In this document: piece after piece, positions 1 to 8,628 of the stretch | Layout of the letters: each line of letters opens with the position of its first letter | How positions within the stretch are numbered: the first letter of the stretch is position 1 | Source of the DNA: Akkermansia muciniphila | GTDB taxonomy: Bacteria; Verrucomicrobiota; Verrucomicrobiia; Verrucomicrobiales; Akkermansiaceae | NCBI RefSeq assembly: GCF_002884975.1 | Contig: NZ_PJKB01000001.1 | Coordinates: 1,388,401-1,452,400, forward strand | Reading direction: 5' to 3' | Length of the DNA: 64,000 nucleotides | Position numbers and translations under genes: made by a program | The notes under the pieces: model-generated | Seen by the model: the letters and a program-made list of their open reading frames with translations, nothing else | Told to the model about the DNA's origin: nothing | Database searches by the model: none

Positions 1-413
1 CAGGGGAGGGAAAGCAAGATAGGGATTATAGGGGTGAGAGGGGTGAGAGGGGAGGCCCCCATTACCCCTATCACCCGTATACCTGCGCATCAGCCTTTCT
101 GCTCCCCGGGTACCCGTCAGGTTATCAATTTTATCCTGTGCAGATGGGTCCCGGATAACAGAGATGCTGAGTTCATGGGTTTCCCATCTGGGAAAGTGGG
201 CTAATAACCGCTGGAAATTTCTATTTTTTATCTCCCACATCCCTACTTTGAGCTTGCACGGCCTCCCTCATTCCTGTACTTCACAAGGGATATAAAACCC
301 ATCCGGTCTTTCCGGTGGATTCCGCCTGCCGCATACTCTCCCGCACGATTGTGCGTCAAGGATCCATGCAGCCGGCAAAAGCCCCCTCTTTTTATTTTTC
401 ACTCCCCGAATAT
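1..413. other. Non-coding stretch before the first gene, with a short G-rich tandem repeat
   Basis: No convincing gene lies here. Positions 31-55 hold two exact copies of the nonamer GGGGTGAGA followed by GGGGAGG. A C-rich stretch at about 56-76 (with ACCCCTATCACCC) is roughly complementary to it, so imperfect pairing is possible. An AT-rich TATAAA at 291-296 could be a -10 element for the gene at 414, but I see no good -35 at the right distance. The 5' end is cut by the window, so whether this belongs to an upstream gene end cannot be judged. Confidence 0.45.
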
Positions 414-1226
414 ATGCGCCTTTTACCTGTCCTGACCCTTACCTGCCTTCTCGGAAGCGTGTCTTTCGTCCACGGACAAACCCGCACCCCCGCCCAGCCG
501 GAGCCCGCCAAACCGGCCCCGAACGCTCCGGCAGCCGATACCGTGGACAAATCCCTTCCCCCCGCCTCCGTCAACGGCATCCGGTTCGTCCTTAAGACGC
601 CCATGTCCCTGCCGTCCCCCATTTACATGCCCATTGATCCCAAGAGGCTGGAAAAGGTGGAAATCCGCGCCGCCCTTCCCGGACGCCGCAGCGTGTACCC
701 CAAAAGCAGGATCATCACCCTGTTCGGCGGCCTGGACCAGAAGGGCATGCCGACCAACAAGCTCGTCAGCAAGCCCCTGCCGACCGACCTCGGCCCCAAG
801 ACCCTGGCGCTGGTAGGGAAGAACAGCACCGGAGAGTTTACGCTGGATTTCATCAATGAGGCGGAATTGCCGCTGAACTGCATTTTCATCCAGAACCTGA
901 CCGGACGGACCTTCACCCTGGAGCTTCCCAAACCGCCGCAGGGCGAAAAGAGCGTCATTGAACTGCCCAGCAAATCCACCTACATTTTCGGCAAGGATTC
1001 CACGAACAGCAACGTTTCCCGCACCACTCCCGCCAGCCTGACGTACATGACCCGTTTAAAGAACGGCAAAGTCGTCAAGGTAAAGGACAGGGGCATGATG
1101 CTGACCACCTATCCGGAACGGAAAGTGGTCATGATCATTTCCCCGGATTCCTCCGGCCGCACCGTCGTTCTGACGGAGCTGATGATTTTCAAGGAAAAGC
1201 CGGTTTCCGCCTCTCCCGCCAGGTAA
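414..1226 (+). CDS. Secreted protein of unknown function
   Basis: This encodes about 270 residues with an N-terminal signal peptide (a basic residue, then a hydrophobic core ending near SFVHG), followed by a Pro/Ala-rich linker and a mature part with no family I recognise. The mature part alternates short hydrophobic strands with polar turns and is rich in Lys and Pro, suggesting a beta-rich envelope protein. I chose the ATG at 414 because it starts just before the signal peptide. Upstream in-frame starts at 366 and 315 add a polar extension that would weaken the signal. It faces the convergent HtrA-like pair, with a bidirectional terminator between them. Function unknown. Confidence 0.7.
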   Translation: MRLLPVLTLTCLLGSVSFVHGQTRTPAQPEPAKPAPNAPAADTVDKSLPPASVNGIRFVLKTPMSLPSPIYMPIDPKRLEKVEIRAALPGRRSVYPKSRIITLFGGLDQKGMPTNKLVSKPLPTDLGPKTLALVGKNSTGEFTLDFINEAELPLNCIFIQNLTGRTFTLELPKPPQGEKSVIELPSKSTYIFGKDSTNSNVSRTTPASLTYMTRLKNGKVVKVKDRGMMLTTYPERKVVMIISPDSSGRTVVLTELMIFKEKPVSASPAR

Positions 1227-1322
1227 CGGGGCATCTCTTTTTCCCTCCCGTTTTTTCGCAAGATGCGGAAGGAGGGATGGAAAGGCATTCTCAAAAGTCC
1301 GGGAGCACCCCGGGCCACTCGG

Positions 1323-1348
1323 AAAACGGGCGTCGCCGCCCGTTTTTT
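1323..1348. terminator. Bidirectional intrinsic terminator
   Basis: A ten-base-pair perfect stem AAAACGGGCG / CGCCCGTTTT (1323-1332 and 1337-1346) closes a TCGC loop. It has four A on one side and six T on the other, so it can end transcription on both strands. It sits between the gene ending at 1226 and the convergent gene ending at 1597, where a shared terminator is expected. The rest of the 1227-1596 gap shows no gene. Confidence 0.8.
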
Positions 1349-1596
1349 ATGCATCCATTCAATTCTTCCCCCGGAACCCGAAGGTAAAAACCGGACGCTT
1401 CCCGGCTGGAAGAAAATACTGATGAACCTCCGGCAAAGCCGCACGGCCACTTTCCGTTCCGGGTAAAACGGCCCTATTCCTGCGGAATCAGGAGCACGGC
1501 ACGGAGGAGGGCGCCCTTCCTGCAGCACGGTGACGGTAAAAAGAAGCCGGAGCTCAGGAGCGCCCGGAATCTTCATCCAGAGGGGGCCATGCCAGC

Positions 1597-2769
1597 CTAA
1601 TAGACTTTCGGCACCAATCCCTGGCGGCTCATCTTGTCTTCCACCTTGCGGCGGTTTTCTTCCAGACGCCGCGCGTCATAGGTATCATCCACGGGCTGTG
1701 CTTCCGGAATGTTCTCTCCGCGTCCGGCCTGGTACTGCTGAACCTGCGGAAGCACCCCTTCCACCAGTTCCCGGCATATCCAGGAGGGGAGAATGTAGGT
1801 TTCCGTACGTCCGGCGCGGCTGAGGGCCAGCCCTACAAATTTTCCGTTGACGTCAATGACCGGGCATCCGGCACGCTCCGGGAACAGGGTCATGTCCGAC
1901 TGGATAACCAGCGGGAATTCATCCCGCTTCAGGCTCATGCGGTTGCCCATGGAGTTCATCATATCCAGGCGTTTCTGGGGGAATTTCATCACCTTGGGCC
2001 TGGGGCCGGTGAGAAGCTTTCCTTCAATCACCTGATTTTGCCGCCTTACTTCCACGGGAACCGTTTCACCGGGACGCACCCCGACCATGGCAGCGCGGAT
2101 GGAGTACATGCCGTCAACCGGCTTTCCGTTCAGTTTCATCAGCAGGTCACCGGCCTGCAGGCCGCTCCGGTGCGCGCCGCTTCCGGCTTCCACACCGCCG
2201 ATCATCACTCCTTCCCCATCCCAGCGGGGATCGGAAACGATGCCCAGATAAGGCTGGTCGTCCGCCCGCAGGCTGCGCTGCGCCACGGAGACAACGCCGA
2301 AGTCACTGACATGCCCCGTAGGGGATACGGCTGCAATTACATCCCCTTCCCGCGCCTGAACATAGGAGTCCAGGTCAATGGGAGGGGCGGGAAGCCCCGG
2401 CACGTCCATCATCAGCAGGTCGTGTTCCGGAAGGGCAAAGAGCACCTTGGCGTCGTAAACCCGTCCGGAAAAGTCCACCAGCATGACCGGGCGCCGCTCC
2501 TTCTGGAGGTCGCTCAGCTTGGTGAGCACTTTTCCCTTCCCCACCACTGTTCCCAGCGCTACCTGCGTATTGCCGGCCACCAGCGCCACTACGGACCGGC
2601 CCACAGGACCGGCCACCTGGTCCCATTCCCGGAAGATTTCCCTGGCCTGGTTATCAAGCACCGCCCTGTCCTCCGGGGCGATCATCTGTTCCGGGGGGAG
2701 CGGGGAAGTTATTTCCTGTCCACAGGCGGCGGATGCCGCCAAAGCCGCCCATAAATATTTCATCATCAT
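1597..2769 (-). CDS. Catalytically dead HtrA-like protein with a PDZ domain inside the protease fold
   Basis: A 390-residue secreted protein with signal peptide (residues 1 to about 16). Residues 55-170 align with the first trypsin barrel and start of the second of HtrA proteases, but the catalytic His is replaced (TKLS at 83-86 where TAAH is expected). Asp117 (HDLL) is kept. A PDZ domain follows at about 172-250. The piece normally carrying GNSGGP comes only after it: ERAGCP at 298-303, then GKFVGL, so the nucleophile is Ala300. A PDZ thus appears inserted within the second barrel, unlike the usual protease-then-PDZ order. The first ATG overlaps the stop of the active htrA upstream by four bases (ATGA), so the two are co-translated. 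Likely a binding or regulatory partner of that protease (inference). Confidence 0.75.
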   Translation of the reverse strand: MMMKYLWAALAASAACGQEITSPLPPEQMIAPEDRAVLDNQAREIFREWDQVAGPVGRSVVALVAGNTQVALGTVVGKGKVLTKLSDLQKERRPVMLVDFSGRVYDAKVLFALPEHDLLMMDVPGLPAPPIDLDSYVQAREGDVIAAVSPTGHVSDFGVVSVAQRSLRADDQPYLGIVSDPRWDGEGVMIGGVEAGSGAHRSGLQAGDLLMKLNGKPVDGMYSIRAAMVGVRPGETVPVEVRRQNQVIEGKLLTGPRPKVMKFPQKRLDMMNSMGNRMSLKRDEFPLVIQSDMTLFPERAGCPVIDVNGKFVGLALSRAGRTETYILPSWICRELVEGVLPQVQQYQAGRGENIPEAQPVDDTYDARRLEENRRKVEDKMSRQGLVPKVY

Positions 2770-3818
2770 CCTTGAGTCTCTTCTTCATGTTTCAGGCCGG
2801 ACATTAAATCTCCGCGCCTGCCGAATGTAAGGTCCGCCTTGTAGGCCGTGCCTTTCCTCACCACCACTACCGGAACGGTTTCTCCGGGGCGGTGCCTGCC
2901 CAGTTCACGGAGCATGTCCCGGACGGAACGCAGGCTCCGGCTGTCCATGTGGGTGATGACGTCTCCCGGCTTGATGCCCGCGGTATCCGCCGGGGAGTTC
3001 ACCACTACGTCCTGCACCACCACGCCGTCCACGCCCAGCACGTCCATCATGGCAAATCCCAGAACGGGAGATTCCGGGTCAGCCATGGGGTGAAGGCCAA
3101 GCTGGCCCCAGTGCCGCCCCGCAAGCAGGCTGTCCCAGTCCCTCCGGAACACGGAAACGGGAACATGATTGTTGATTTTCAGCATGGGGCCGATAGAGGA
3201 ATGAATGCCCACCAGTTTGCCGGACAAGTCAAAGAGAGGCCCGCCGGAGTCCCCGCCGATCAGCGTGCATTCCGAAATAAGGAAGCGCTGCTTCCCGTCC
3301 GTGCACAGCCTTCCCATGCGGATGGGGGCGCGGCGTTCCGGATCAAAGCCCTTGGAATGCCCCAGCGCCACCACAAAGTCACCAACACGCAGCCCGTCGG
3401 ATTCCCCCAGCTCCACATGGGGATAGTTCCCGCCGCCCATGATTTGCACCATGGCGGCGTCCCGCGTAAAGTTGGCGCCCAGCACGCGGCCCTTGACCAC
3501 GCGCCCGTCCGCAAAGACCACGCGCATGATTTCATCACCGCCCACCACATGGGCAGCCGTTAAAATAAGACCTTGCGGCGTGACGATCACACCACTGCCC
3601 GTCTCCCCTCCGTCGGACACCAGGGCCACCGTTGCAGCTGTGGCCGTAGAGGCTACCTCGTGCACATGCTTTTGCAGATCCGCCATGGAAGAGACATTCC
3701 CCGCCAGACCTATTCCTCCTAAAAACAGGGACACAAGCCCCCCAACGACCAAGTAATAAAAACTCGTCATCCTGAATGCTGATATCATGAAATTACCGAT
3801 AACCGTATGATAGGACAT
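2766..3818 (-). CDS. HtrA/DegP-like serine protease with one PDZ domain
   Basis: A membrane-anchored or secreted trypsin-like protease of about 350 residues. The triad is complete: His90 in LTAAH, Asp120 in TRDAAM, and Ser191 in GGDSGGP. A PDZ domain covers about 240-335 (SPADTAGIKPGD is its carboxylate-binding-loop neighbourhood). A hydrophobic segment at 21-40 is a signal anchor or signal peptide. HtrA proteins degrade or hold misfolded envelope proteins. Alternative starts at 3788 and 3770 lie nearer the hydrophobic segment, and no Shine-Dalgarno decides between them. It is first in a two-gene operon with the pseudo-protease, and divergent from the penicillin-binding protein gene, so both promoters share about 110 bases. 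Confidence 0.9.
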   Translation of the reverse strand: MSYHTVIGNFMISAFRMTSFYYLVVGGLVSLFLGGIGLAGNVSSMADLQKHVHEVASTATAATVALVSDGGETGSGVIVTPQGLILTAAHVVGGDEIMRVVFADGRVVKGRVLGANFTRDAAMVQIMGGGNYPHVELGESDGLRVGDFVVALGHSKGFDPERRAPIRMGRLCTDGKQRFLISECTLIGGDSGGPLFDLSGKLVGIHSSIGPMLKINNHVPVSVFRRDWDSLLAGRHWGQLGLHPMADPESPVLGFAMMDVLGVDGVVVQDVVVNSPADTAGIKPGDVITHMDSRSLRSVRDMLRELGRHRPGETVPVVVVRKGTAYKADLTFGRRGDLMSGLKHEEETQG

Positions 3819-3885
3819 ATCCTACTAGATAAACGTCCAGACCGGTACAAATTTGTCTAACAATTGCGACATGGCCCCCCATCTT

Positions 3886-3914
3886 TTGCTTAGACCATCC
3901 CGATTGTTTATGAT
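3886..3914 (+). promoter_or_regulatory. Sigma-70-type promoter for the penicillin-binding protein gene
   Basis: TTGCTT at 3886-3891 and TATGAT at 3909-3914 are separated by 17 bases, close to the housekeeping consensus. The predicted start of transcription is about 3921, only some nine bases before the ATG at 3930, which would give a very short leader. Prediction from motif and spacing only. Confidence 0.45.
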
Positions 3915-3929
3915 AAAATTCTCCCACGG

Positions 3930-6596
3930 ATGGGTTTAAACGACAAATCACGGAAACGAAATGCCGGGTCCTGGCGGGAACGCATCCAGGATGATGAAGC
4001 GGCTTCCCGTCCCCAAACGGAGCGCAGAAAGAGATCCGCGCCCCGCCCGTCCTATCCCGGCCTGCCTCCGAATGATCCCGGTCCGGCCGTGATTCCGGGG
4101 CCCACCCGCAGAACCGGGAAATCCCGCGGCGGTTCTTCCCGGAATGATGCGCCTCCGCCACGCCCGCGCCGCATTTCCCGCCCCGTTCCGCCGGAGGAGC
4201 ATGAGGATTACGACGGCTCCGGGGAAGACCTCCGCTCCGCACGCCCGGGAAGACCGCGCAAGCCGCGGTTTACGATTTTCGGCGCCCTGCTGTTCGTTCT
4301 GCTGATGCCGTTCCGCTTCATCGGCTCCCTGACGCGGAACATCCAGTGGTTCGTCAGATGGCCCCTGCGCATCCTGCTGGGCTGTTGCTTCGCGGGCATC
4401 GTGATCGGCTCCATCCTGGTGTTCCTGTACGGCACCATTTCCAACCGCTATGACATTTCCGAGGTCAAGAGCAACATCCCGGAACGCACGGTGATCCTGG
4501 ACCGCAAGAACCGCACCATCGGCACCCTGCACGGGGAAAACCGCAAGCGCGTCTCCCTCCAGGAGGTTCCCCCCATTTTCATCGACGCTCTGATCCTGCG
4601 TGAAGACAACCGCTTTTACGACCACGGCGGCGTGGACTGGATAGGCGTAGGCCGCGCCGTGGCGCAGGTGCTCAAGCACAAGAGGGCCACACAAGGGGCT
4701 TCCACCCTCACCATGCAGCTTGCCAAAATCACGTACAACCACCAGGAGCGCAACCTGCACGCCAAGCTCACGGAAGTGGCTCTGGCAAAACGTATTGAAG
4801 CCACTTACACGAAGGACGAGATTCTGGAGACCTATATCAACCGCATTTTCTGGGGCCATACTTTCCTGGGGATTGCGGCGGCGGCGCGGGGGTATTACGA
4901 CAAGGAGCCGCGGGACCTTTCCCTGTCAGAGTGCGCCACACTGGCCGGCATCATTTACGGCCCGAACGATTTCTCCCCCATCAAGCATCCGGAGGAAGCC
5001 AAAAAGGTGCGCGACATCGTCCTGGGCCTGCTGGAAAAGGAGGGCAAGATCACCCAAGTTCAGTATGAGGCGGCGCTGGCGGAACCGATCGTTACCCGGA
5101 TGCCCCAGTCCCGGTCAGAGGAGAATTACGCCATGGGCCTGGTCCGCCGGGAGCTGGACGCCATTCTGGAGGAAGAAGACATCCGCCTGGGCGGCCTGGT
5201 GGTCCACACCACGCTGGATCTTGACCTGCAGAACGCCACGCTGGACGCCATCAACAAGCACATGGAAGCCCTGGAAGCGCGCAAGGATTTCAGGAAGCAC
5301 CTGGCTTCCCTGCAAGCCAGGCGGGAGAAGAAGGGAATTGTCAAGAACAAGCTGACCACCAAGGCGGAATATGAAGCGGCCCTGGCCGCCTGGAAGGCGC
5401 TCCCCGCGGAACGGAAGGAAGGAACGCAGCCTCCCATGCCCAATTATATCCAGTCCGCCGCCGTGGTCATGGACAATGCCACCGGGGCGCTTCTCGCCGT
5501 CGTCGGCGGCCGGGATGCGGAGGAATCCAAGCTGAACCGCGCCATCCAGTCACGCAGGCAGACCGGCTCCCTGTTCAAGCCGTTCATTTACGCCACCTTC
5601 TTCCAGCAGGGCAATTCCGCGGATACCCGCATTTCAGACGACCGCATCGGCTATGGGGAGATACGCGGAGCCGCCAACTGGTCCCCCCGCAACTCGGACG
5701 GCACGTACCGGGGCATGAAGCCGGCCTCCTTCGGCCTCATCCTTTCCCGCAACACCATGTCCGTGCGCATCGGGAACCGGGCCGGATTGTCCAACGTCAT
5801 CCAGTCCGCCCAGCTGGCGGGCTTCCACGGGAACATTTCCCGCACGCCGGCCCTGTACCTGGGCACGTGGGAAGCCTCTCCCCTGGACATTGCCAGCGCC
5901 TACAGCGTTTTTGCCAACGGCGGCGTGCGCCCCACGCCGTATATCATTGACCACATTACGGATTCCAAGGGGCAGCCGCGCTTCGCCATCACCAAGAGCA
6001 AGCGCACCGTGTACACCCAGCGCGCGGCCAACATTACTTCCTCCATCCTCCAGCAGGTCTGCAAGCCCGGAGGCACGGCAGGCAGAATCACCACCCTGGG
6101 CTTCAAGCCCCCCTGCGGCGGCAAGACCGGGACCACGAACAATTACACGAACGCGTGGTTCGCCGGATATACCTCCAACCTCACGTGCAGCGTATGGGTA
6201 GGGTTTGACTCCTCCACCAAGATTCTGGAAAAAGGGTACGGCGGCACGCTGGCCCTGCCCGTCTGGGTAGACATCATGCTGGCGGCCCAGAAGGAGGGCT
6301 ACCCCGCCAACGCCATCCGCACAAGCCCCGGTTCGGAAGGGCAGGCCGTGCTCGTTTGCCGGGAGTCCAACCAGCTGGCCCATTCCGGCTGCCAGTATGC
6401 CAAGACGGCGTATTTTGAAACCTCCGCCGGCTACCAGGCCCCCACCAGGATGTGTGAAAAGCACATTCCCATGGCGGAGCCGGATACGGAAGAGAATATC
6501 CCCTTTGCGGAGCCGCTTGACGGCAGCGACGACAATATTCCCCTGGCCGAACCCGTAGAAGAAACGGACGCCATCCCCTACGCCACCCCCATCTGA
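3930..6596 (+). CDS. Bifunctional class A penicillin-binding protein (transglycosylase/transpeptidase)
   Basis: This 888-residue enzyme polymerises and cross-links peptidoglycan at the inner membrane. Residues 1-112 form an Arg/Pro-rich cytoplasmic tail. Hydrophobic segments lie at about 114-133 and 146-170. The GT51 domain follows, with REDNRF (catalytic Glu225) and GASTLTMQ (about 257-264). The transpeptidase domain carries S547-L-F-K550, S606-R-N608 and K732-T-G734, so all three motifs are present. The C-terminus (about 845-888) is an acidic tail with four spaced copies of an IPxAEP-like motif (IPMAEP, IPFAEP, IPLAEP, IPYATP), unusual for the family. rmuC starts 16 bases downstream. It is clearly class A, but I cannot separate PBP1a from PBP1b types. 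Confidence 0.95.
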   Translation: MGLNDKSRKRNAGSWRERIQDDEAASRPQTERRKRSAPRPSYPGLPPNDPGPAVIPGPTRRTGKSRGGSSRNDAPPPRPRRISRPVPPEEHEDYDGSGEDLRSARPGRPRKPRFTIFGALLFVLLMPFRFIGSLTRNIQWFVRWPLRILLGCCFAGIVIGSILVFLYGTISNRYDISEVKSNIPERTVILDRKNRTIGTLHGENRKRVSLQEVPPIFIDALILREDNRFYDHGGVDWIGVGRAVAQVLKHKRATQGASTLTMQLAKITYNHQERNLHAKLTEVALAKRIEATYTKDEILETYINRIFWGHTFLGIAAAARGYYDKEPRDLSLSECATLAGIIYGPNDFSPIKHPEEAKKVRDIVLGLLEKEGKITQVQYEAALAEPIVTRMPQSRSEENYAMGLVRRELDAILEEEDIRLGGLVVHTTLDLDLQNATLDAINKHMEALEARKDFRKHLASLQARREKKGIVKNKLTTKAEYEAALAAWKALPAERKEGTQPPMPNYIQSAAVVMDNATGALLAVVGGRDAEESKLNRAIQSRRQTGSLFKPFIYATFFQQGNSADTRISDDRIGYGEIRGAANWSPRNSDGTYRGMKPASFGLILSRNTMSVRIGNRAGLSNVIQSAQLAGFHGNISRTPALYLGTWEASPLDIASAYSVFANGGVRPTPYIIDHITDSKGQPRFAITKSKRTVYTQRAANITSSILQQVCKPGGTAGRITTLGFKPPCGGKTGTTNNYTNAWFAGYTSNLTCSVWVGFDSSTKILEKGYGGTLALPVWVDIMLAAQKEGYPANAIRTSPGSEGQAVLVCRESNQLAHSGCQYAKTAYFETSAGYQAPTRMCEKHIPMAEPDTEENIPFAEPLDGSDDNIPLAEPVEETDAIPYATPI

Positions 6597-6612
6597 TTGC
6601 CTTACCCTTCTT

Positions 6613-7866
6613 ATGACTTCTCCCCTGATTCCCTGGTTTCTCGCCCTTCTGCTGCTGGCCGCCTGCGTGGCGCTGCTGATTCTGCTGCTGCGCTACCGGG
6701 ACCGCTCCGTCCGGCTTGAAGCGGAATCCCGCTCCTGGCAGGAACGGGCGGAGGATAGAACACAGATGCTCCACCGGGCGGAAGAGGTGCTGAAGGATTC
6801 CTTCGCCGGCATCAGCGCGGAAGTCCTCCGGAATTCGGAAAAACAATTCCTGAACCTGGCGGAAATGCGGCTGCAAAGCCAGCGCCAGCAGGCCAACCAT
6901 GACCTGGAATCCCGCAAACAGGCCATTGAGTCCATGCTGAAGCCGGTGAGCGAGTCACTGAAACTCGTGCAGTCCCGGCTGGGAGAGATGGAAAAGGAGC
7001 GCGTGGGCGCCTATACGGACCTGAAAACGCAAATCCGCTACATCCTTTCCGGGAATGAAGCCCTGAAGAATGAGACCGCCAGGCTTTCCCAGGCCCTGCA
7101 CCACAACAGCTCGCGCGGCCAGTGGGGGGAACTCCAACTGCGCCGCGTGGTGGAGCTGGCCGGAATGGTGGAATACTGTGATTTCACGACGCAGGAGACC
7201 CGTTCCAGGGAAGAGGACCGGGTGCGCCCGGACATGGTCATCCACCTGCCGGGAGGCCGTTCCATCATCATTGACGCGAAGGCCCCCATGTCCTCCTACC
7301 TGAATGCCGGGCAGACGGACAGGCTGGAGGAGCGCAGCCAGTGGATGTCCCGCCACGCCGCGGACGTAAAAAGACACCTCCAGCAGCTGAGCGCCAAGAA
7401 TTATTTTGCCCAGTTTTCCCCGTGCCCCGAATTCGTCATCATGTTCCTGCCGGGGGAAGCCTTTTTCCAGGCGGCCCTGGAAGCGGACCCCTCCCTGATT
7501 GAATTCGGCGCGGAGAACAAGGTGATCCTTTCCACGCCCTCCACCCTAATCGCCCTGCTGAAAGCCGTCGCCTACGGCTGGAAGCAGGAGCAACTGGCGG
7601 ACAACGCCAAGAAAATCTCGGAAGCGGGGGCGGACCTGTTCAATACCTGCTCCATCCTCACCGGCCATTTTTCCTCCCTGGGCAAGAGCCTGAACCAGGC
7701 AGTGACCCAGTATAACAAGACCGTTTCCTCCTTTGAGCACCGGTTCATTCCCCGGGCGCAGAAATTGAAGAACCTGGGCGTAACCTCCACGAAGGACCTC
7801 CCCGCCAATCTGGAAGATATCACCCTCCAGGCAAAATCCGCAGACATTCCGGACATTCCGTCCTGA
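6613..7866 (+). CDS. rmuC: RmuC family protein
   Basis: A 417-residue protein with an N-terminal membrane anchor (about residues 5-27), a long charged coiled coil (about 28-120) and then the conserved RmuC domain. That domain includes the GQWGELQLRRVVE stretch, the IIDAKAPM motif of its nuclease-like core, and FLPGEAFF. In E. coli RmuC limits recombination at inverted repeats; the fold resembles restriction-type nucleases. It follows the penicillin-binding protein gene by 16 bases on the same strand, so co-transcription is likely. No Shine-Dalgarno precedes the ATG. Confidence 0.92.
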   Translation: MTSPLIPWFLALLLLAACVALLILLLRYRDRSVRLEAESRSWQERAEDRTQMLHRAEEVLKDSFAGISAEVLRNSEKQFLNLAEMRLQSQRQQANHDLESRKQAIESMLKPVSESLKLVQSRLGEMEKERVGAYTDLKTQIRYILSGNEALKNETARLSQALHHNSSRGQWGELQLRRVVELAGMVEYCDFTTQETRSREEDRVRPDMVIHLPGGRSIIIDAKAPMSSYLNAGQTDRLEERSQWMSRHAADVKRHLQQLSAKNYFAQFSPCPEFVIMFLPGEAFFQAALEADPSLIEFGAENKVILSTPSTLIALLKAVAYGWKQEQLADNAKKISEAGADLFNTCSILTGHFSSLGKSLNQAVTQYNKTVSSFEHRFIPRAQKLKNLGVTSTKDLPANLEDITLQAKSADIPDIPS

Positions 7867-7922
7867 AAGTGCTGCAACACCACGGCAGCCATGGCTCTGT
7901 GCGGTTCCGGCAAGGAGAGCCT

Positions 7923-8624
7923 TCAGGACAACCGGCGGGCGGAAACGGGAAACGGCAGGCTGTCTTCATCCCGCAGCCGGGCGGACAGTTCCGCCACAGT
8001 AGCGCACACCGGCACGCGGAAGGCGTCCAGCGCGGCGCGGGAACTGTAGCCCCACCCTACCAGAACCAGGCGCGTTCCGGCATTCACGGCGGTATTGCCA
8101 TCATGGGCGGAATCCCCCACCATGCACGCCTGCCCAGGTTCCATCCCCCAGCCATGGATAATGGACAGCAGGGAACCGGGCTCCGGCTTGCGCGGAAAAC
8201 GGTCTGAAAAGCCCATCACTTCACGGAAAGGCACCCCGGGCAGGATATGGCGCACCAGCGGTCCCGTGACCACATGCGGCTTGTTGGACAGGACACCCAG
8301 GGGGTGGCCTTCCGCGGCCAGTTCCAGCAGCATTTCACGGATGCCGGGGTACGGCGCCGTGCCATCCTGCCAAGTGTGGGGGTATTCCTTCATGAATCCC
8401 TTGTGCACCGCTTCAAAGGCTTCCTCCGGCACGTCTCCGTTAAAACAGCCTTTCAGGGAAGCCATGCAGAGTTCCCGCGCGCCCCTGCCCACCATTCCCC
8501 GGATGGCGTCCACGGAGTGCTCCGGGTACCCCAGGGCCTTCAGGGCCAGGTTCAGGCCGCGGGCGATGCCGGGAATGGAGTCCACCAGCGTTCCGTCCAG
8601 GTCAAAGACAAAACCCGTTTTCAT
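7923..8624 (-). CDS. HAD-family hydrolase, phosphoglycolate-phosphatase-like
   Basis: About 233 residues of the HAD superfamily. Motif I is FDLDGTLVDS (catalytic Asp nucleophile), motif II is in VLSNKP, and motif III/IV is VGDSAHDGNTAVNAG. The cap sits between motifs I and II, as in the Gph/PGP group. I chose the ATG at 8624 because it lies four bases after the lpxA stop and directly before motif I. A start at 8669 would overlap lpxA by 41 bases. Substrate is probably 2-phosphoglycolate or another small phosphoester, which sequence cannot settle. It is the last gene of the minus-strand envelope operon. Confidence 0.85.
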   Translation of the reverse strand: MKTGFVFDLDGTLVDSIPGIARGLNLALKALGYPEHSVDAIRGMVGRGARELCMASLKGCFNGDVPEEAFEAVHKGFMKEYPHTWQDGTAPYPGIREMLLELAAEGHPLGVLSNKPHVVTGPLVRHILPGVPFREVMGFSDRFPRKPEPGSLLSIIHGWGMEPGQACMVGDSAHDGNTAVNAGTRLVLVGWGYSSRAALDAFRVPVCATVAELSARLRDEDSLPFPVSARRLS

Positions 8625-8628
8625 GGCC

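Noticed and set aside
1109-1576. Minus-strand frame of 155 codons in the gap after the first gene
   Set aside because: It runs over the bidirectional terminator and the antisense of the first gene; no domain, so not a gene.
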